Source of the DNA: Bacillus spongiae
GTDB lineage: Bacteria; Bacillota; Bacilli; Bacillales; Bacillaceae_K
Assembly: GCF_037120725.1 (NCBI RefSeq)
Contig: NZ_JBBAXC010000012.1
Location: 62,001 to 126,000 of the forward strand
Direction: 5' to 3'
Length of the DNA: 64,000 bases
The position numbers and the translations under genes are program-made. The notes under the pieces are model-generated. The model saw only the letters and a list, made by a program, of their open reading frames with translations. It searched no databases and was not told the origin of the DNA. Below, in pieces: positions 17,852-27,328 of this stretch (positions within the stretch are counted from its first letter, which is position 1; every line of letters starts with the position of its first letter).

Positions 17852-18808
17852 TTAATATTTATCTGTTGTAGCACCTAATATAGCCCCTCGAATAATCGGT
17901 ACATCCTGATATTTTTTTAATTCACTAGGCGTCCCCGTTACAACAACCCCAATAATATCAAGATTCTCTGGTATTAGCTCCTCCTGATTGCCATTCGTTA
18001 TATTTAGAAAGATCTCAGATGCCGACTCCTCATACTGTCCACCATCTGCTTTTAGCCTTTCAAGAGTGGTAATAAAACTCATCGGCTCTTGATCAACAGG
18101 AAAGCCAAAAGCGCTATCCCCTATAATACCATGTTCTCTCGTCAGTTGGTTAATTTCATTATGTTCCTCAATATCCTCCTGACTATAAGTGTCTACCCAA
18201 AACCATGCTGCATGGTCTTTAAAGATGTTCTCAATCTCTTTGACGCTATATGCTTTATCAAAGGAAAAGGCCAATTCTGCTACTGTATTATCGTCCATTT
18301 TCGGTAACAACTCTCTATCATCAAAGAGATAATTATACGTACCTTGTGGATGGTAAAATTCGATCACTCTTTCGCCTTCGAAATAAAAAGGAATCCTTTT
18401 ATCCGTTATTTTCCCCGTAGCGCTGAAACCACCATTGTTTACTATCCTAGACGTTCCTAAAACAGTAAACATTTTCTCTTCATTTTGCCATGGAGTCGGA
18501 ATATTTCCAACTCTTTTGACGATTTTTCTAGTTGATTTTGCTGTGAAAAAGGTATAATCGTATGATGTCCCTTGCTCTTCTATATTTGCCCCTTGAATAG
18601 ATGTCCAATTAGTGTCATACTCCAATTCCTTCGACATTTTTACCTTCATGACCCAATCACCTACAACATAGAGAGCCGTTATGACGAAAAGACTAATGAC
18701 CAATGAAATCAGAACAGTTTTAATGGTGGATTTCCGCTTTGCTTTTTTCACTAAGTTCTCGAATTCGAAATCTTCCGGTATAAATTCATTATCTTTGCTC
18801 ACCTTCAT
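17852..18808 (-). CDS. Membrane anti-sigma factor (Sigma_reg_N/C type)
   Basis: Probable anti-sigma partner of the ECF factor encoded immediately upstream (20-base overlap). A cytosolic N-terminal segment of about 30 residues would bind the sigma factor; one transmembrane helix lies at about residues 31-50 (VLISLVISLFVITALYVV); the remaining 265 residues are extracytoplasmic. The extracytoplasmic part has the look of the Sigma_reg_C domain, with FFTAKSTRKIVKRVGNIPTPW, AELAFSFDKAYS and a final VPIIRGAILG. Such proteins hold an ECF sigma factor at the membrane until an envelope signal releases it. No zinc-binding ZAS motif is present. Confidence 0.8.
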   Translation of the reverse strand: MKVSKDNEFIPEDFEFENLVKKAKRKSTIKTVLISLVISLFVITALYVVGDWVMKVKMSKELEYDTNWTSIQGANIEEQGTSYDYTFFTAKSTRKIVKRVGNIPTPWQNEEKMFTVLGTSRIVNNGGFSATGKITDKRIPFYFEGERVIEFYHPQGTYNYLFDDRELLPKMDDNTVAELAFSFDKAYSVKEIENIFKDHAAWFWVDTYSQEDIEEHNEINQLTREHGIIGDSAFGFPVDQEPMSFITTLERLKADGGQYEESASEIFLNITNGNQEELIPENLDIIGVVVTGTPSELKKYQDVPIIRGAILGATTDKY

Positions 18809-19298
18809 ACCTCCTATATTCTTCTATAAACTGCTTTCTCGCCCTATGGAGAACCGTTTTAACCGACCCTTCCTTCATACTAAATAATGCTGCTATTTCA
18901 TTAATTTTTAAACCCGTACTATACTTCAAGATAAGTAGTTGTCGATTTTTCGGCTTTAGTCTATTTAATAGCTTATGTACATCCTTCCCAAACTCTTCTT
19001 GTAAGACCGCTTCTTCAGGAGTATATTCATCGAATAATGCTTGATAATTAAATTTTAGTAAAATATCCTTTCTTCGCGAGCGTTTACGAGACATGTCGTA
19101 ATAATGATTAATGGCTACTCTAAATAGCCAACTTTGACTATTACCCGTTTTAATGGAATCTAGATACTGTAGAAACTTGTACGCTGTTTCCTGAATAATG
19201 TCTTCAGCATCTTCCTTTGAAGCGCCCATTTTAATTAAATATGAATAGACAAATTTTAATTGTTCGTTTAGCTTTTCCCCCATCATGGAATCATTCAT
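18789..19298 (-). CDS. ECF-type RNA polymerase sigma factor
   Basis: Alternative sigma factor of 169 residues. Region 2 has KFVYSYLIKMGASKEDAEDIIQ and QSWLFRVAINHYYDM; region 4 has LKPKNRQLLILKYSTG and the helix-turn-helix IAALFSMKEGSVKTVLHRAR. It starts at the ATG after a GGGAGG site and overlaps the anti-sigma gene by 20 bases. A sequence upstream (19318-19345) resembles an ECF promoter, so autoregulation is plausible. The pair is separate from the other sigma gene at 12 kb; the two share little beyond family motifs. Confidence 0.9.
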   Translation of the reverse strand: MNDSMMGEKLNEQLKFVYSYLIKMGASKEDAEDIIQETAYKFLQYLDSIKTGNSQSWLFRVAINHYYDMSRKRSRRKDILLKFNYQALFDEYTPEEAVLQEEFGKDVHKLLNRLKPKNRQLLILKYSTGLKINEIAALFSMKEGSVKTVLHRARKQFIEEYRRYEGEQR

Positions 19299-19317
19299 TT
19301 CAAACCTCCCTATTTAA

Positions 19318-19345
19318 AACGCATCAGCTGTCAAAAGGTTAACAA
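19318..19345 (-). promoter_or_regulatory. Candidate autoregulated ECF promoter
   Basis: On the minus strand the sequence reads GTTAACCTTTTGACAGCTG then ATGCGTTTT. An AAC-containing -35 followed about 16 bases later by CGT is the general ECF promoter pattern, 25 bases before the sigma gene. The match is suggestive only. Confidence 0.3.
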
Positions 19346-19740
19346 GAATTTTTTTAAGAATAAAAAGAGACCTTCTCACTATTTTCGATAATAATCTTAC
19401 TAGTATCAGGTTTTTCTATGACTAAAAGGGGATAGTTGGTTTCTTTTAAAAGGAGAAAATAAGAGGAGGGTCATAGTCTAGTGAAATAAACCATTACAAC
19501 CAAATAGCTGACTAGGTAAAAAAGGGGAAAAATAAAAAATAAATAAATCGAATAACAACAAAAGGAATGAAATCCAATCCTTCTACCGTTTAAGGAGCTG
19601 AATAACCAAAAAACAATAAACTTTACATAAAAAGGAATCATTGTGAGGGAATAGAAATATAACGTAACAGATAAGCTCCCTTTAATGTAATGGTTGTTTA
19701 AAGATGGAAAGTTACTAATTCTGGTTATGAGCCTTGCCAA
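19346..19740. other. Intergenic region with doubtful hydrophobic frame
   Basis: The gap between the sigma gene and the surface-polysaccharide operon. An open minus-strand frame of 89 codons (19471-19740, TTG start) is rich in Phe, Tyr, Leu and Ile, but has no good ribosome binding site and no family resemblance, so it is not called as a gene. Confidence 0.4.
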
Positions 19741-19788
19741 AAGAAATTTAAAAGCCTCTTCCCGATTGAATTTCGAGAAAAGGCCCTC
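19741..19788 (-). terminator. Terminator of the surface-polymer operon
   Basis: Imperfect 12-bp stem (AGCCTCTTCCCGA against TCGAGAAAAGGCC) followed on the minus strand by TTTTAAATTTCTTTT, about 50 bases beyond the glycosyltransferase stop. Confidence 0.55.
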
Positions 19789-19835
19789 ATTTAGTTTACT
19801 CTATATCGTGCCTACTTGAGCTTTTTTATGACTAA

Positions 19836-21686
19836 CTATGATTTAATTAACTTTCTCATAATTTTATTCATCATCATTTTACTCTTGACATTGACAGAAA
19901 CATTTCCTTTTTTTGTTACATATAACTTTACATCTGTTTTTAGCCATCGTATTAGCTCGGGATTTAAGACGGTAATCTGAGAAGACGACAATCTAAACTT
20001 ATGTCCATGTATCTCATAATATAGATCATATATTGCTTCTTCATTCACAAAGTGTTTCCACATTAATGAAAACCCATTCTCTTCTGTCTTGTAATAAATT
20101 TTTTCTTTAGTTATTCTATTTTTCACAAAGAACTCTAATGTACGATTTCGTGGGTATTTATCCACGAGCAGCTTTATTTGATCTGTATCCGTTTGAAGTG
20201 CTTCAACAATTATGTTCTTTCCTAACAAAGATAAATTTCCTTTTTTAGTGAAGAATAATTTAAAATGACCATCTAATTGAGGCTTCTTTAAAACTGAGGC
20301 ATCTGTCAGCATATCAGATGTAATTCTAAACAAATCTACACTGTTATTATTACTTACAGATAAATAGATATCATAAACATCCGTATTGTCAAAATATTTT
20401 AAGTCGATCGATACAGAGTAGCCTTGCTCAGTTTTAGTGAAAGCAAATGCCTTTTGATCTTCAATATTGAGGCGAGATCGAGCTTGTAATTCAAGTGTGT
20501 TAATATCAAATGCTTCAGGGAAAGTTAAGCCCCCAATTTCTACATAGCCATTGTTTAATTTTATTGAATTAATTTTGATAAATTGAGGCAGCATCTTTTT
20601 AAGTTGAAAAAGTTCATCTGGAATATGCGTCTTCTTATTTTTGTATAATTGAAGAGCCCAGTAAAATTTACCTTTATCTTTAATAATTTTGCCTTTTGGT
20701 TTTTCAACCATAAATTTAACTAGTTCATCACTTAAATTATTCAGAATCATATAAATATATATATTCTTAATGATACCTAGATCATTATCATATATATCTT
20801 CAATCTGGCTAAAGATGGATCTTACTTCTTCAAGGTATACTTTTTTAAATTCTTCACTATTTACAATTCCAGATATCGGAAATAACAATCGCTCTAGATT
20901 TCTTTTCAAAAATTCATTCTTTATATACTTATCGCCAAATGCATTAAAGTAATTGATTTGGTATTCATAAGACTCTATTCGATCTTTAAAGTTCTTAATG
21001 TCACTATTTGTTTGAGAAATGGATTTATGAGTGGCATCTTCTCCACGTTTTCTCCATAGATAAACCAAATCAGTAATAATGGAGATTTGTTTAGCATATA
21101 GAAATGCTTTATGGACCATTGGCCTGTCAGCATAAAGCATACCAGGCGGCATTAAACAATCGTATTTAAGGATAAATTCTCTATTAAATATCTTGTTCCA
21201 ATAAAATGCATCGTAGAAAATATCCAAATACTCTTTAACATTTGTGATGTCTTTATTCTCTTTCCAAACTTCTCTTTCTTTTTTATATAAAATCTCTTTT
21301 TGAAGTCCGTCTATTAAAACATTTGCTTTTCCAATGACAATATCAGCAGATGTTTCTTCAGCCTTGTGATACATCTTCTCGTAAGCATCTAGAGGGACAA
21401 TATCATCAGAGTCTACAATGGTAACATATTTTCCTTTTGCTCTTCTAACGCCGTTATTTCCTGCAACGGCACCCCCACTGTTTTTTTGATTAACGACCGT
21501 TAAGTTTGAATATCTCTTGGAATATTCCTCTAAAATAAACAGGCTGTTATCAGGGCTTTCATCATTTACTGCGATGATTTCAATACCTTTTAACGTTTGA
21601 TTCACTAATGAATCTAAACAATCTCTTAAGTATTCTTCTGTGTTATAAACAAGAACAACAACACTTAGTTTAATTTGATCGTTCAT
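19836..21686 (-). CDS. Family 2 glycosyltransferase with long C-terminal region
   Basis: A 616-residue cytosolic or membrane-associated glycosyltransferase. The GT-A domain (about residues 6-230) has LSVVVLVYNTEEYLRDCLDS, VNDESPDNS and the metal-binding TIVDSDDIV; the acidic pocket MLYADRPMV follows. About 280 residues after it consist of beta-rich units ending in a basic tail (KSKMMMNKIMRKLIKS), as seen in teichoic-acid and capsule transferases. It is the last gene of an operon with aminotransferase, ATP-grasp, CDP-glycerol transferase, rfbB and rfbA, overlapping the aminotransferase by 4 bases, so it probably transfers the amino sugar made by these genes to a wall or surface polymer. Donor and acceptor are inferences. 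Confidence 0.85.
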   Translation of the reverse strand: MNDQIKLSVVVLVYNTEEYLRDCLDSLVNQTLKGIEIIAVNDESPDNSLFILEEYSKRYSNLTVVNQKNSGGAVAGNNGVRRAKGKYVTIVDSDDIVPLDAYEKMYHKAEETSADIVIGKANVLIDGLQKEILYKKEREVWKENKDITNVKEYLDIFYDAFYWNKIFNREFILKYDCLMPPGMLYADRPMVHKAFLYAKQISIITDLVYLWRKRGEDATHKSISQTNSDIKNFKDRIESYEYQINYFNAFGDKYIKNEFLKRNLERLLFPISGIVNSEEFKKVYLEEVRSIFSQIEDIYDNDLGIIKNIYIYMILNNLSDELVKFMVEKPKGKIIKDKGKFYWALQLYKNKKTHIPDELFQLKKMLPQFIKINSIKLNNGYVEIGGLTFPEAFDINTLELQARSRLNIEDQKAFAFTKTEQGYSVSIDLKYFDNTDVYDIYLSVSNNNSVDLFRITSDMLTDASVLKKPQLDGHFKLFFTKKGNLSLLGKNIIVEALQTDTDQIKLLVDKYPRNRTLEFFVKNRITKEKIYYKTEENGFSLMWKHFVNEEAIYDLYYEIHGHKFRLSSSQITVLNPELIRWLKTDVKLYVTKKGNVSVNVKSKMMMNKIMRKLIKS

Positions 21687-22804
21687 TTAAAATCACCTAA
21701 TTCATATTGAATAATTTCACATATTTGTTTTACTTCTTCTTTTGAGAGATTAGCATACATTGGCAAACAAAGGATACGATCACTTACACCTTGCGCAACA
21801 GGCGTTTCTTTCACATCGTAGTCGTAGCAATCAAACTGACTGCAAAGTGGATAAAAATATTTTCTCGTAATGACATTATATTTACCTAATTGTTCACAAA
21901 GTAAATTACGTTGTTTATGGTCTTTCAGCAAAATAGGAAAATAAGCATAATTCGGTTTTACATAATCCGGAAACTGTAGTAAACGAATATCATCCAGTCC
22001 TTCTAAATAGTGTAAATAGTTTGTATAGACTTCTTTTCTTGAGTCAATTTCGTTATTTATAATTTCAAGGTTAGAAAGACCCATTGCTGCTTGAAACTCA
22101 TTCATTTTTGCATTCGAGCCTACATATTCCACCGTTTCAGGAGACGTTATTCCAAAGTTTTTCAACGCATTTAAGGTTGGGGCTAGTGAATTATCTGAGA
22201 ACGATAGCATCCCTCCCTCGATGGAGTGGAACACTTTAGTCGCATGAAAGCTGAACATCGACACGTCTCCAAAATTCGCGATGCCTTTTCCATCTACTTC
22301 TACTCCAAATGTATGGGCAGCATCATAAATAACCTTTAAATTGTGTTTGTCAGCTATCGTTTGAATGGCTTGTATATCACAAGGATTGCCAAAAACGTGG
22401 ACAGCTAAAATAGCAGACGTTTTTTCCGTAATTAAATCCTCTATTTTTGCAGGGTCTATATTATACGTCACTGGATCGATATCACAAAAAACCGGTTCAA
22501 GGTTACAGTTCTTAATGGCGTGAGTGGTTGAAGCAAATGTAAATGGAGTAGTAATAACTTCACCCTTAAGATCTAAAGCTTTAAGTGCCATTTCTAAGGC
22601 AAGGTGACCATTTGTAAATAATTCCCCATTTTTTGTACGTAAAAAGTTCTTTAACTCATTTTTAAACTCTTCATGGACGGGACCATTGTTTGTTAACCAT
22701 TTTCTATCCCAGATACCTTTAATATAACCCATATAGCGTTCATAATTTGGGAGAGATGGTTGAGTAACCATTATTGTATTCTCAAAGACAAGCTCATTTT
22801 TCAT
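21683..22804 (-). CDS. DegT/DnrJ/EryC1-family sugar aminotransferase
   Basis: PLP-dependent aminotransferase that converts a nucleotide-linked keto sugar to an amino sugar, with Glu or Gln as nitrogen donor. The catalytic lysine is in SMFSFHATKVFHSIEGG (about residue 186), the PLP-binding aspartate is in VIYDAAHTFG, and the TTPFTFASTTHAI segment is typical. Length (373 residues) fits the family. The ATG at 22804 is preferred: GGAGATATTAGG lies upstream and the previous gene's stop is there. With RfbA and RfbB in the operon and no RfbC or RfbD, the likely substrate is dTDP-4-keto-6-deoxyglucose and the product dTDP-4-amino-4,6-dideoxyglucose, as in viosamine or anthrose pathways. The exact sugar is an inference. 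Confidence 0.88.
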   Translation of the reverse strand: MKNELVFENTIMVTQPSLPNYERYMGYIKGIWDRKWLTNNGPVHEEFKNELKNFLRTKNGELFTNGHLALEMALKALDLKGEVITTPFTFASTTHAIKNCNLEPVFCDIDPVTYNIDPAKIEDLITEKTSAILAVHVFGNPCDIQAIQTIADKHNLKVIYDAAHTFGVEVDGKGIANFGDVSMFSFHATKVFHSIEGGMLSFSDNSLAPTLNALKNFGITSPETVEYVGSNAKMNEFQAAMGLSNLEIINNEIDSRKEVYTNYLHYLEGLDDIRLLQFPDYVKPNYAYFPILLKDHKQRNLLCEQLGKYNVITRKYFYPLCSQFDCYDYDVKETPVAQGVSDRILCLPMYANLSKEEVKQICEIIQYELGDFK

Positions 22805-22805
22805 C

Positions 22806-24092
22806 CTAATATCTCCAATCAATTAGGGATTCAATCGCATCTAAGTCAAATACAGGAAGGCCAAATTCTTTATGGATTTGTTTTCTTTCATTGTAGGAAT
22901 CATCAATAAATATCGCTTTTTTGTCGTGCTTGAAATAAGTATGTTTAAAATCTGAATGAGTAATATGAATAATTTCATTGAAAATACCTGCATCTACTTT
23001 TAGCTTATTTAACGTTTCTCTAATGTCATGTACATGCTTTGTAATTAAGATAAGTTCAATGTCTTTTGCTAAACATTGGTAAATAAACATCATAACATAT
23101 GGATTTACCTTATCCCCAAAAGTAACCGTATCATCAAAATCAATGTAGACTCTTTCAAAATCCAGATCAAATTTGAAACGATTTGTAAACGCTCTGTCTA
23201 CTTCGATAGAGTAGTCATTTTCAATTATTTCAATATCAAACCCAAGTCTGTCATATATCGTAAGAAGCGGGAAGTTCACTCCTTTATTACGGTAAAGGTT
23301 CATCGTTCCGGCTACTCTTGGAGCGATTTCAAGAAGCTTAAATTTCCCTTCTACATCCTCTTTTACTTGAAAAAACCACATTCCCCTAAAGTTTAAGGTT
23401 TGATTAATTTTATCTGCTATCATTTTTATGGATTCATCTATTTTTAAGGTGTGAGAATTTACACTAATTCCACTCTTAATACGTTTTCTTTCTCTCATTC
23501 CAGTAAATCTAAGCTGTCCATGACGGTCTGTAAAGCAATCAATTGTATATTCTTTCCCTGGCAAATATTCAAGAATTAATAGGTCGCTATTCTTTTCAAG
23601 ATTATACTCTGCTTCTTCTTTCGTATTTGCTAACGCTACCCCTTTTGAACCTTGTCCAACATCAGGCTTAAGAAAAACAGGATAAGACTCTACTTCGTCA
23701 ATGTGACTATACATGTGAGGGTTAAACGATTCGCCGTTAAAGAGTTCATATGTTACCTTCTTAGAACGGCTCACTTCACAAGTATATTGTTCTGAAGTTA
23801 ATACTTCTGCCTTAAGACTTTGTTGGTGTTGAGATAATTTTAGTACGACGCTATCATGTGCAGGGAAAATAAAGTCAATCTGTTCATCCTCTATCACTTT
23901 ATTTATCGCCTCAATAAAGCCTGGATCATCGATATTTGGTATTCCTTCAATGTACTGTTTATATACATACTTTCCGTGGTCCGCTATACTAGATCCCCCA
24001 ATTAACTGGATACCTTTTGCATATTTAAGTGCATTATGAATCTCAAGCCCTATCTCAGATCCACAAGGAAAAACTAATGCTTTCTTATTCAA
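22806..24092 (-). CDS. ATP-grasp ligase fused to HAD-like phosphatase domain
   Basis: Two-domain protein of 428 residues. Residues 1 to about 290 are an ATP-grasp ligase of the carbamoyl-phosphate-synthase-like group: the pre-domain has CGSEIG at the start, the lid region is YPVFLKPDVGQGSKGVAL, and metal-binding residues are in LLEIAPRVAGTMN. From about 313 on there is a HAD-like domain: motif I VYIDFDDTVT, motif II LILITKH, motif III/IV KKAIFIDDSYNERKQ. ATP-grasp ligases join a carboxylate to an amine or phosphate, so it may acylate the 4-amino group produced by the neighbouring aminotransferase. The HAD domain might remove a phosphate in the same step. This chemistry is inferred from operon context. 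Confidence 0.8.
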   Translation of the reverse strand: MNKKALVFPCGSEIGLEIHNALKYAKGIQLIGGSSIADHGKYVYKQYIEGIPNIDDPGFIEAINKVIEDEQIDFIFPAHDSVVLKLSQHQQSLKAEVLTSEQYTCEVSRSKKVTYELFNGESFNPHMYSHIDEVESYPVFLKPDVGQGSKGVALANTKEEAEYNLEKNSDLLILEYLPGKEYTIDCFTDRHGQLRFTGMRERKRIKSGISVNSHTLKIDESIKMIADKINQTLNFRGMWFFQVKEDVEGKFKLLEIAPRVAGTMNLYRNKGVNFPLLTIYDRLGFDIEIIENDYSIEVDRAFTNRFKFDLDFERVYIDFDDTVTFGDKVNPYVMMFIYQCLAKDIELILITKHVHDIRETLNKLKVDAGIFNEIIHITHSDFKHTYFKHDKKAIFIDDSYNERKQIHKEFGLPVFDLDAIESLIDWRY

Positions 24093-24121
24093 ACAAGATC
24101 ACCCTTTTTAAATATTATTTC

Positions 24122-26137
24122 TTACTGCTTAAATACTTTCTCAATCACTTTCTTGCTAGCATTTCCATCCTCAATACTACAGAATTTTTCATAAAAAGTA
24201 AGATAACGTTCATGATACTTTTCCTTAACTTCTTCTATATTAAGAATAGCATCTAATAGCTCTTGCCCATTCTTCAAGACTGGACCTGGAAGCTCTTCTT
24301 CCATATCTAAATAAAACCCTCTAATATTATCCTTATATTTTTCATAGTCATAGGCATAAAAGAGAACAGGCTTTTTGGAATTCACATAATCAAAGAAAAC
24401 AGATGAATAATCTGTAATTAATAAATCTGCAATAAGGTATAATTCTTGAATATCGTCGTATTTAGAGCAATCATAAATAAATGATTGATGTTCATCTTTA
24501 ATGACAAGAGCATCTCCAACTAAATGGTGCATTCTCAGAACTAATACATAATCATCGCCTAATTTGTTATAAAAGTTATCAATATCAAACTTTAATTCAA
24601 ATGTATGCTCCCAAGAACCAGCCATTTCATCGTCTCTCCAAGTCGGTGCATATAAAACGACTTTTTTGTTAGATGGAATTCCTAGTTTAGCCTTTATTTC
24701 TTCTGTTGTTTGTATAATCTCATTTTTCTCCTGATAAAAGAGATCATTTGCTGGATACCCGTATTCTAAAATTTCTTTATTATATTTAAATGCTCTTTCA
24801 AAGATCTCAGAAGAATATTTATTTGCGGCTATTAAATAATCCCAATTTCTTGATTCTATATAAAAATTTTCTCTAGCTAATGTTTCCGGTCCTTCTATAT
24901 CAATATCAAAGCCTAATTTCTTAAGCGGGGTCCCGTGCCAAGTTTGTAAATAAACGTTACCTTCTCTTTTACGCTTTACAGGAAAGATAATATTACTAAC
25001 CCAATACTTAGCTTTTGCAAGGTAACGATAGTAGTCTTCAGATTCCCTTGATACTATTACAGGAGAGCCTGGTATATCATCGGGGTTTAACCCGCTATAT
25101 GACCAAACAAAAGTGTAGTCTTTAAAGTTCGGGTTTCCAATTAATTCCTCATAAACATATTTGGGATTTCCGGAGTAATTCTTCCCAAAAAAGCTTTCAA
25201 AGAATACCATTTTATTATCTAATGGTTCATTATCAGCCGTTTCATTAAAAACGGTTTTCCCTTTAGCAATTTGATAGGTTTTGTCAAATTGGATTTTGTC
25301 TGTGTACCATAATGCCAGACTATTTAAACCCATTGTGGCATATAAGCTTGTTAAAAATTCATCAGTATTTGGAATATTCAATAAAAATCTATCTTCTTCG
25401 TTTTTAAAATCACTATAGCTTTGCAGGTTGATTGGTTTCCGGTAAACCACTTCGTTTTTTATATTCCTCAATTGTAAGAAAGCATCCCATCTAGAATTAA
25501 CGACAAGAGCACTATTAAACTTATCTAAATAAACAATTCCGCTGTAATTGAACCTTCCTTTTGCCATTCCCTTGTTAAATTCTAAAGTAAATCCAACAAA
25601 TTTATTAGTGTCTCTTCTTTTAAAAATGATTTCAGCACTTTCTGGCTTTTTGTTATCCAAATCTTCAATAGAACCGTTAAGATAAAAATTATTTCCTATT
25701 ACTTTTAATTCTTGTACTTTTTGTTTAAAGGATGTTTTTGTAGAATGAATGGTTAAATTATTTTTTACTGTTTTTCTTATTTTATATTCCCTTTTGGTAG
25801 ATTCGTCTATAAATTGAGCCTGTTTTAAATTAGTATTAAATGCTATTCTTTTCTTAAGCGATCTACCTGCGATATAACCTATAAAATAAAAATCTAAATT
25901 CCCATCATCTGTTAGCTCTGAGAGTTCTTGGAGAGGTATGAAGCAAGTATTGTTTTTGAGAGGAATGTGTATTCTTCTACCAGAGGAACGATCTCTCACT
26001 AGTAACTCTTTTTTAAAAAGAAAGTTTAGATCTTTAAAAAATAATTTCAATAAATGGTTTTCATCATCAATGATAATATTTTTTAATGTATGCTTTAATG
26101 AAATTTTCTTTAAGAAATTTCTCATTTTTGTATTCAT
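24122..26137 (-). CDS. CDP-glycerol glycerophosphotransferase family protein (long form)
   Basis: Peripheral membrane enzyme of the TagB/TagF family, 671 residues. The C-terminal 370 residues form the transferase domain (PF04464): LQTWHGTPLKKLG, ESRNWDYLI, then YGYPANDLFY, KKVVLYAPTWRDDE, RMHHLV and LLITDYSSVFFDY, with the conserved histidines in WHGTP and RMHH. About 270 N-terminal residues are a beta-rich extension resembling the region in the GT2 protein of the same operon. The ATG at 26137 follows AAGGAG with good spacing. It likely adds or polymerises glycerol-phosphate on a surface polymer. The second homologue at 28775 lacks the extension. Confidence 0.88.
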   Translation of the reverse strand: MNTKMRNFLKKISLKHTLKNIIIDDENHLLKLFFKDLNFLFKKELLVRDRSSGRRIHIPLKNNTCFIPLQELSELTDDGNLDFYFIGYIAGRSLKKRIAFNTNLKQAQFIDESTKREYKIRKTVKNNLTIHSTKTSFKQKVQELKVIGNNFYLNGSIEDLDNKKPESAEIIFKRRDTNKFVGFTLEFNKGMAKGRFNYSGIVYLDKFNSALVVNSRWDAFLQLRNIKNEVVYRKPINLQSYSDFKNEEDRFLLNIPNTDEFLTSLYATMGLNSLALWYTDKIQFDKTYQIAKGKTVFNETADNEPLDNKMVFFESFFGKNYSGNPKYVYEELIGNPNFKDYTFVWSYSGLNPDDIPGSPVIVSRESEDYYRYLAKAKYWVSNIIFPVKRKREGNVYLQTWHGTPLKKLGFDIDIEGPETLARENFYIESRNWDYLIAANKYSSEIFERAFKYNKEILEYGYPANDLFYQEKNEIIQTTEEIKAKLGIPSNKKVVLYAPTWRDDEMAGSWEHTFELKFDIDNFYNKLGDDYVLVLRMHHLVGDALVIKDEHQSFIYDCSKYDDIQELYLIADLLITDYSSVFFDYVNSKKPVLFYAYDYEKYKDNIRGFYLDMEEELPGPVLKNGQELLDAILNIEEVKEKYHERYLTFYEKFCSIEDGNASKKVIEKVFKQ

Positions 26138-26240
26138 TGTAGATTCTCCTTGCAATTATGAAAGGTTGCTAATTTATTTAAAAACGGGAATAAAGGATTT
26201 ACGTTCTGTTGTGGTATCGAACGTAAATCCTCTCTGTATT

Positions 26241-27299
26241 TTATTTCTGAGAGTACATATTCGAATAATAATCTTTGTATTCGCCAGAAACGATCTTATT
26301 TGTCCATTCTCTATTATCCAGATACCAGTCAATCGTCTTAATAATTCCTTCTTCAAAAGGAGTATCAGGTAACCAGTTTAATTCCTTCGAGATCTTCGTC
26401 GGATCAATCCCATACCTGCGATCATGACCTTTCCGATCTTTTACAAATGTAATGAGCTCTTCTGAAATAGAGGAATCCACTTTCTTATTTAAGTGGGCAA
26501 TAATCGTTTTAATAATATCGATATTCGTCTTTTCATTATGTCCACCGATATTGTAAACCTCACCTACTACTCCATCATTAATCACCATATCAATTGCCTT
26601 ACAGTGATCCTCTACAAATAGCCAATCTCTAATATTCATACCATCACCATAAACTGGTATGTTCTCTTTCTTTAGGCAATTATTAATAACTAAAGGAATC
26701 AACTTTTCTGGGAATTGATATGGACCATAGTTATTTGAGCATCTTGTAATGTTCACAGGCATTTTATACGTATCTGCATATGCTTTAACCATTAAATCAC
26801 CTGACGCTTTACTCGATGAATAAGGGCTATGCGGATCAAGCGGAGTCGTTTCCGTGAAGTATCCTGTTTCTCCTAATGAACCATACACTTCATCCGTTGA
26901 TATTTGAACGTATTTTTTTCCAGGTTTAAATTGATCATCTTCTAATTCCCAATGTTTTTTCGCAAGGTTAAGTAAATTAAGCGTGCCGTTAACATTTGTC
27001 TCAACAAAGATGGATGGATTTTCAATACTTCGGTCTACGTGAGATTCTGCAGCGAAATTGACTACATAGTCAACATCATACTTCTCAAAGATTTGATTAA
27101 TGGCCTTTTCATCACGAATATCGGCTTGAATAAACTCATAATTTTGGTTATGTTCCACGCTAATCAAATTTTCTAAATTCCCTGCATACGTTAGGGAATC
27201 TACATTAATAATTTTTATATCTGTGTATTTGTTCAGCATATACTGTACAAAATTGGCTCCTATAAATCCTGCTCCGCCAGTAACTAAATACGTTTTCAA
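26241..27299 (-). CDS. rfbB: dTDP-glucose 4,6-dehydratase
   Basis: Short-chain dehydrogenase/reductase of the extended type that turns dTDP-glucose into dTDP-4-keto-6-deoxyglucose. The NAD-binding motif GGAGFIGANF lies at the N terminus, the catalytic triad is within STDEVYG and YSSSKASGD, and NNYGPYQFPEKLIPL is the nucleotide-sugar binding part. The 352-residue length is normal. Two starts are possible: GTG 27308 is only 2 bases from AAAGG, TTG 27299 is 11 bases from it; the latter is used. It acts just after RfbA, which is encoded upstream with a 29-base gap. The absence of rfbC and rfbD suggests the product feeds the aminotransferase. Confidence 0.93.
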   Translation of the reverse strand: MKTYLVTGGAGFIGANFVQYMLNKYTDIKIINVDSLTYAGNLENLISVEHNQNYEFIQADIRDEKAINQIFEKYDVDYVVNFAAESHVDRSIENPSIFVETNVNGTLNLLNLAKKHWELEDDQFKPGKKYVQISTDEVYGSLGETGYFTETTPLDPHSPYSSSKASGDLMVKAYADTYKMPVNITRCSNNYGPYQFPEKLIPLVINNCLKKENIPVYGDGMNIRDWLFVEDHCKAIDMVINDGVVGEVYNIGGHNEKTNIDIIKTIIAHLNKKVDSSISEELITFVKDRKGHDRRYGIDPTKISKELNWLPDTPFEEGIIKTIDWYLDNREWTNKIVSGEYKDYYSNMYSQK

Positions 27300-27328
27300 A
27301 TGAATCACAACCTTTACTAATCGTTAAT

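Noticed and set aside
19471-19740. 89-codon hydrophobic minus-strand frame
   Set aside because: TTG start without a good ribosome site, low-complexity aromatic/aliphatic composition and no recognisable family.
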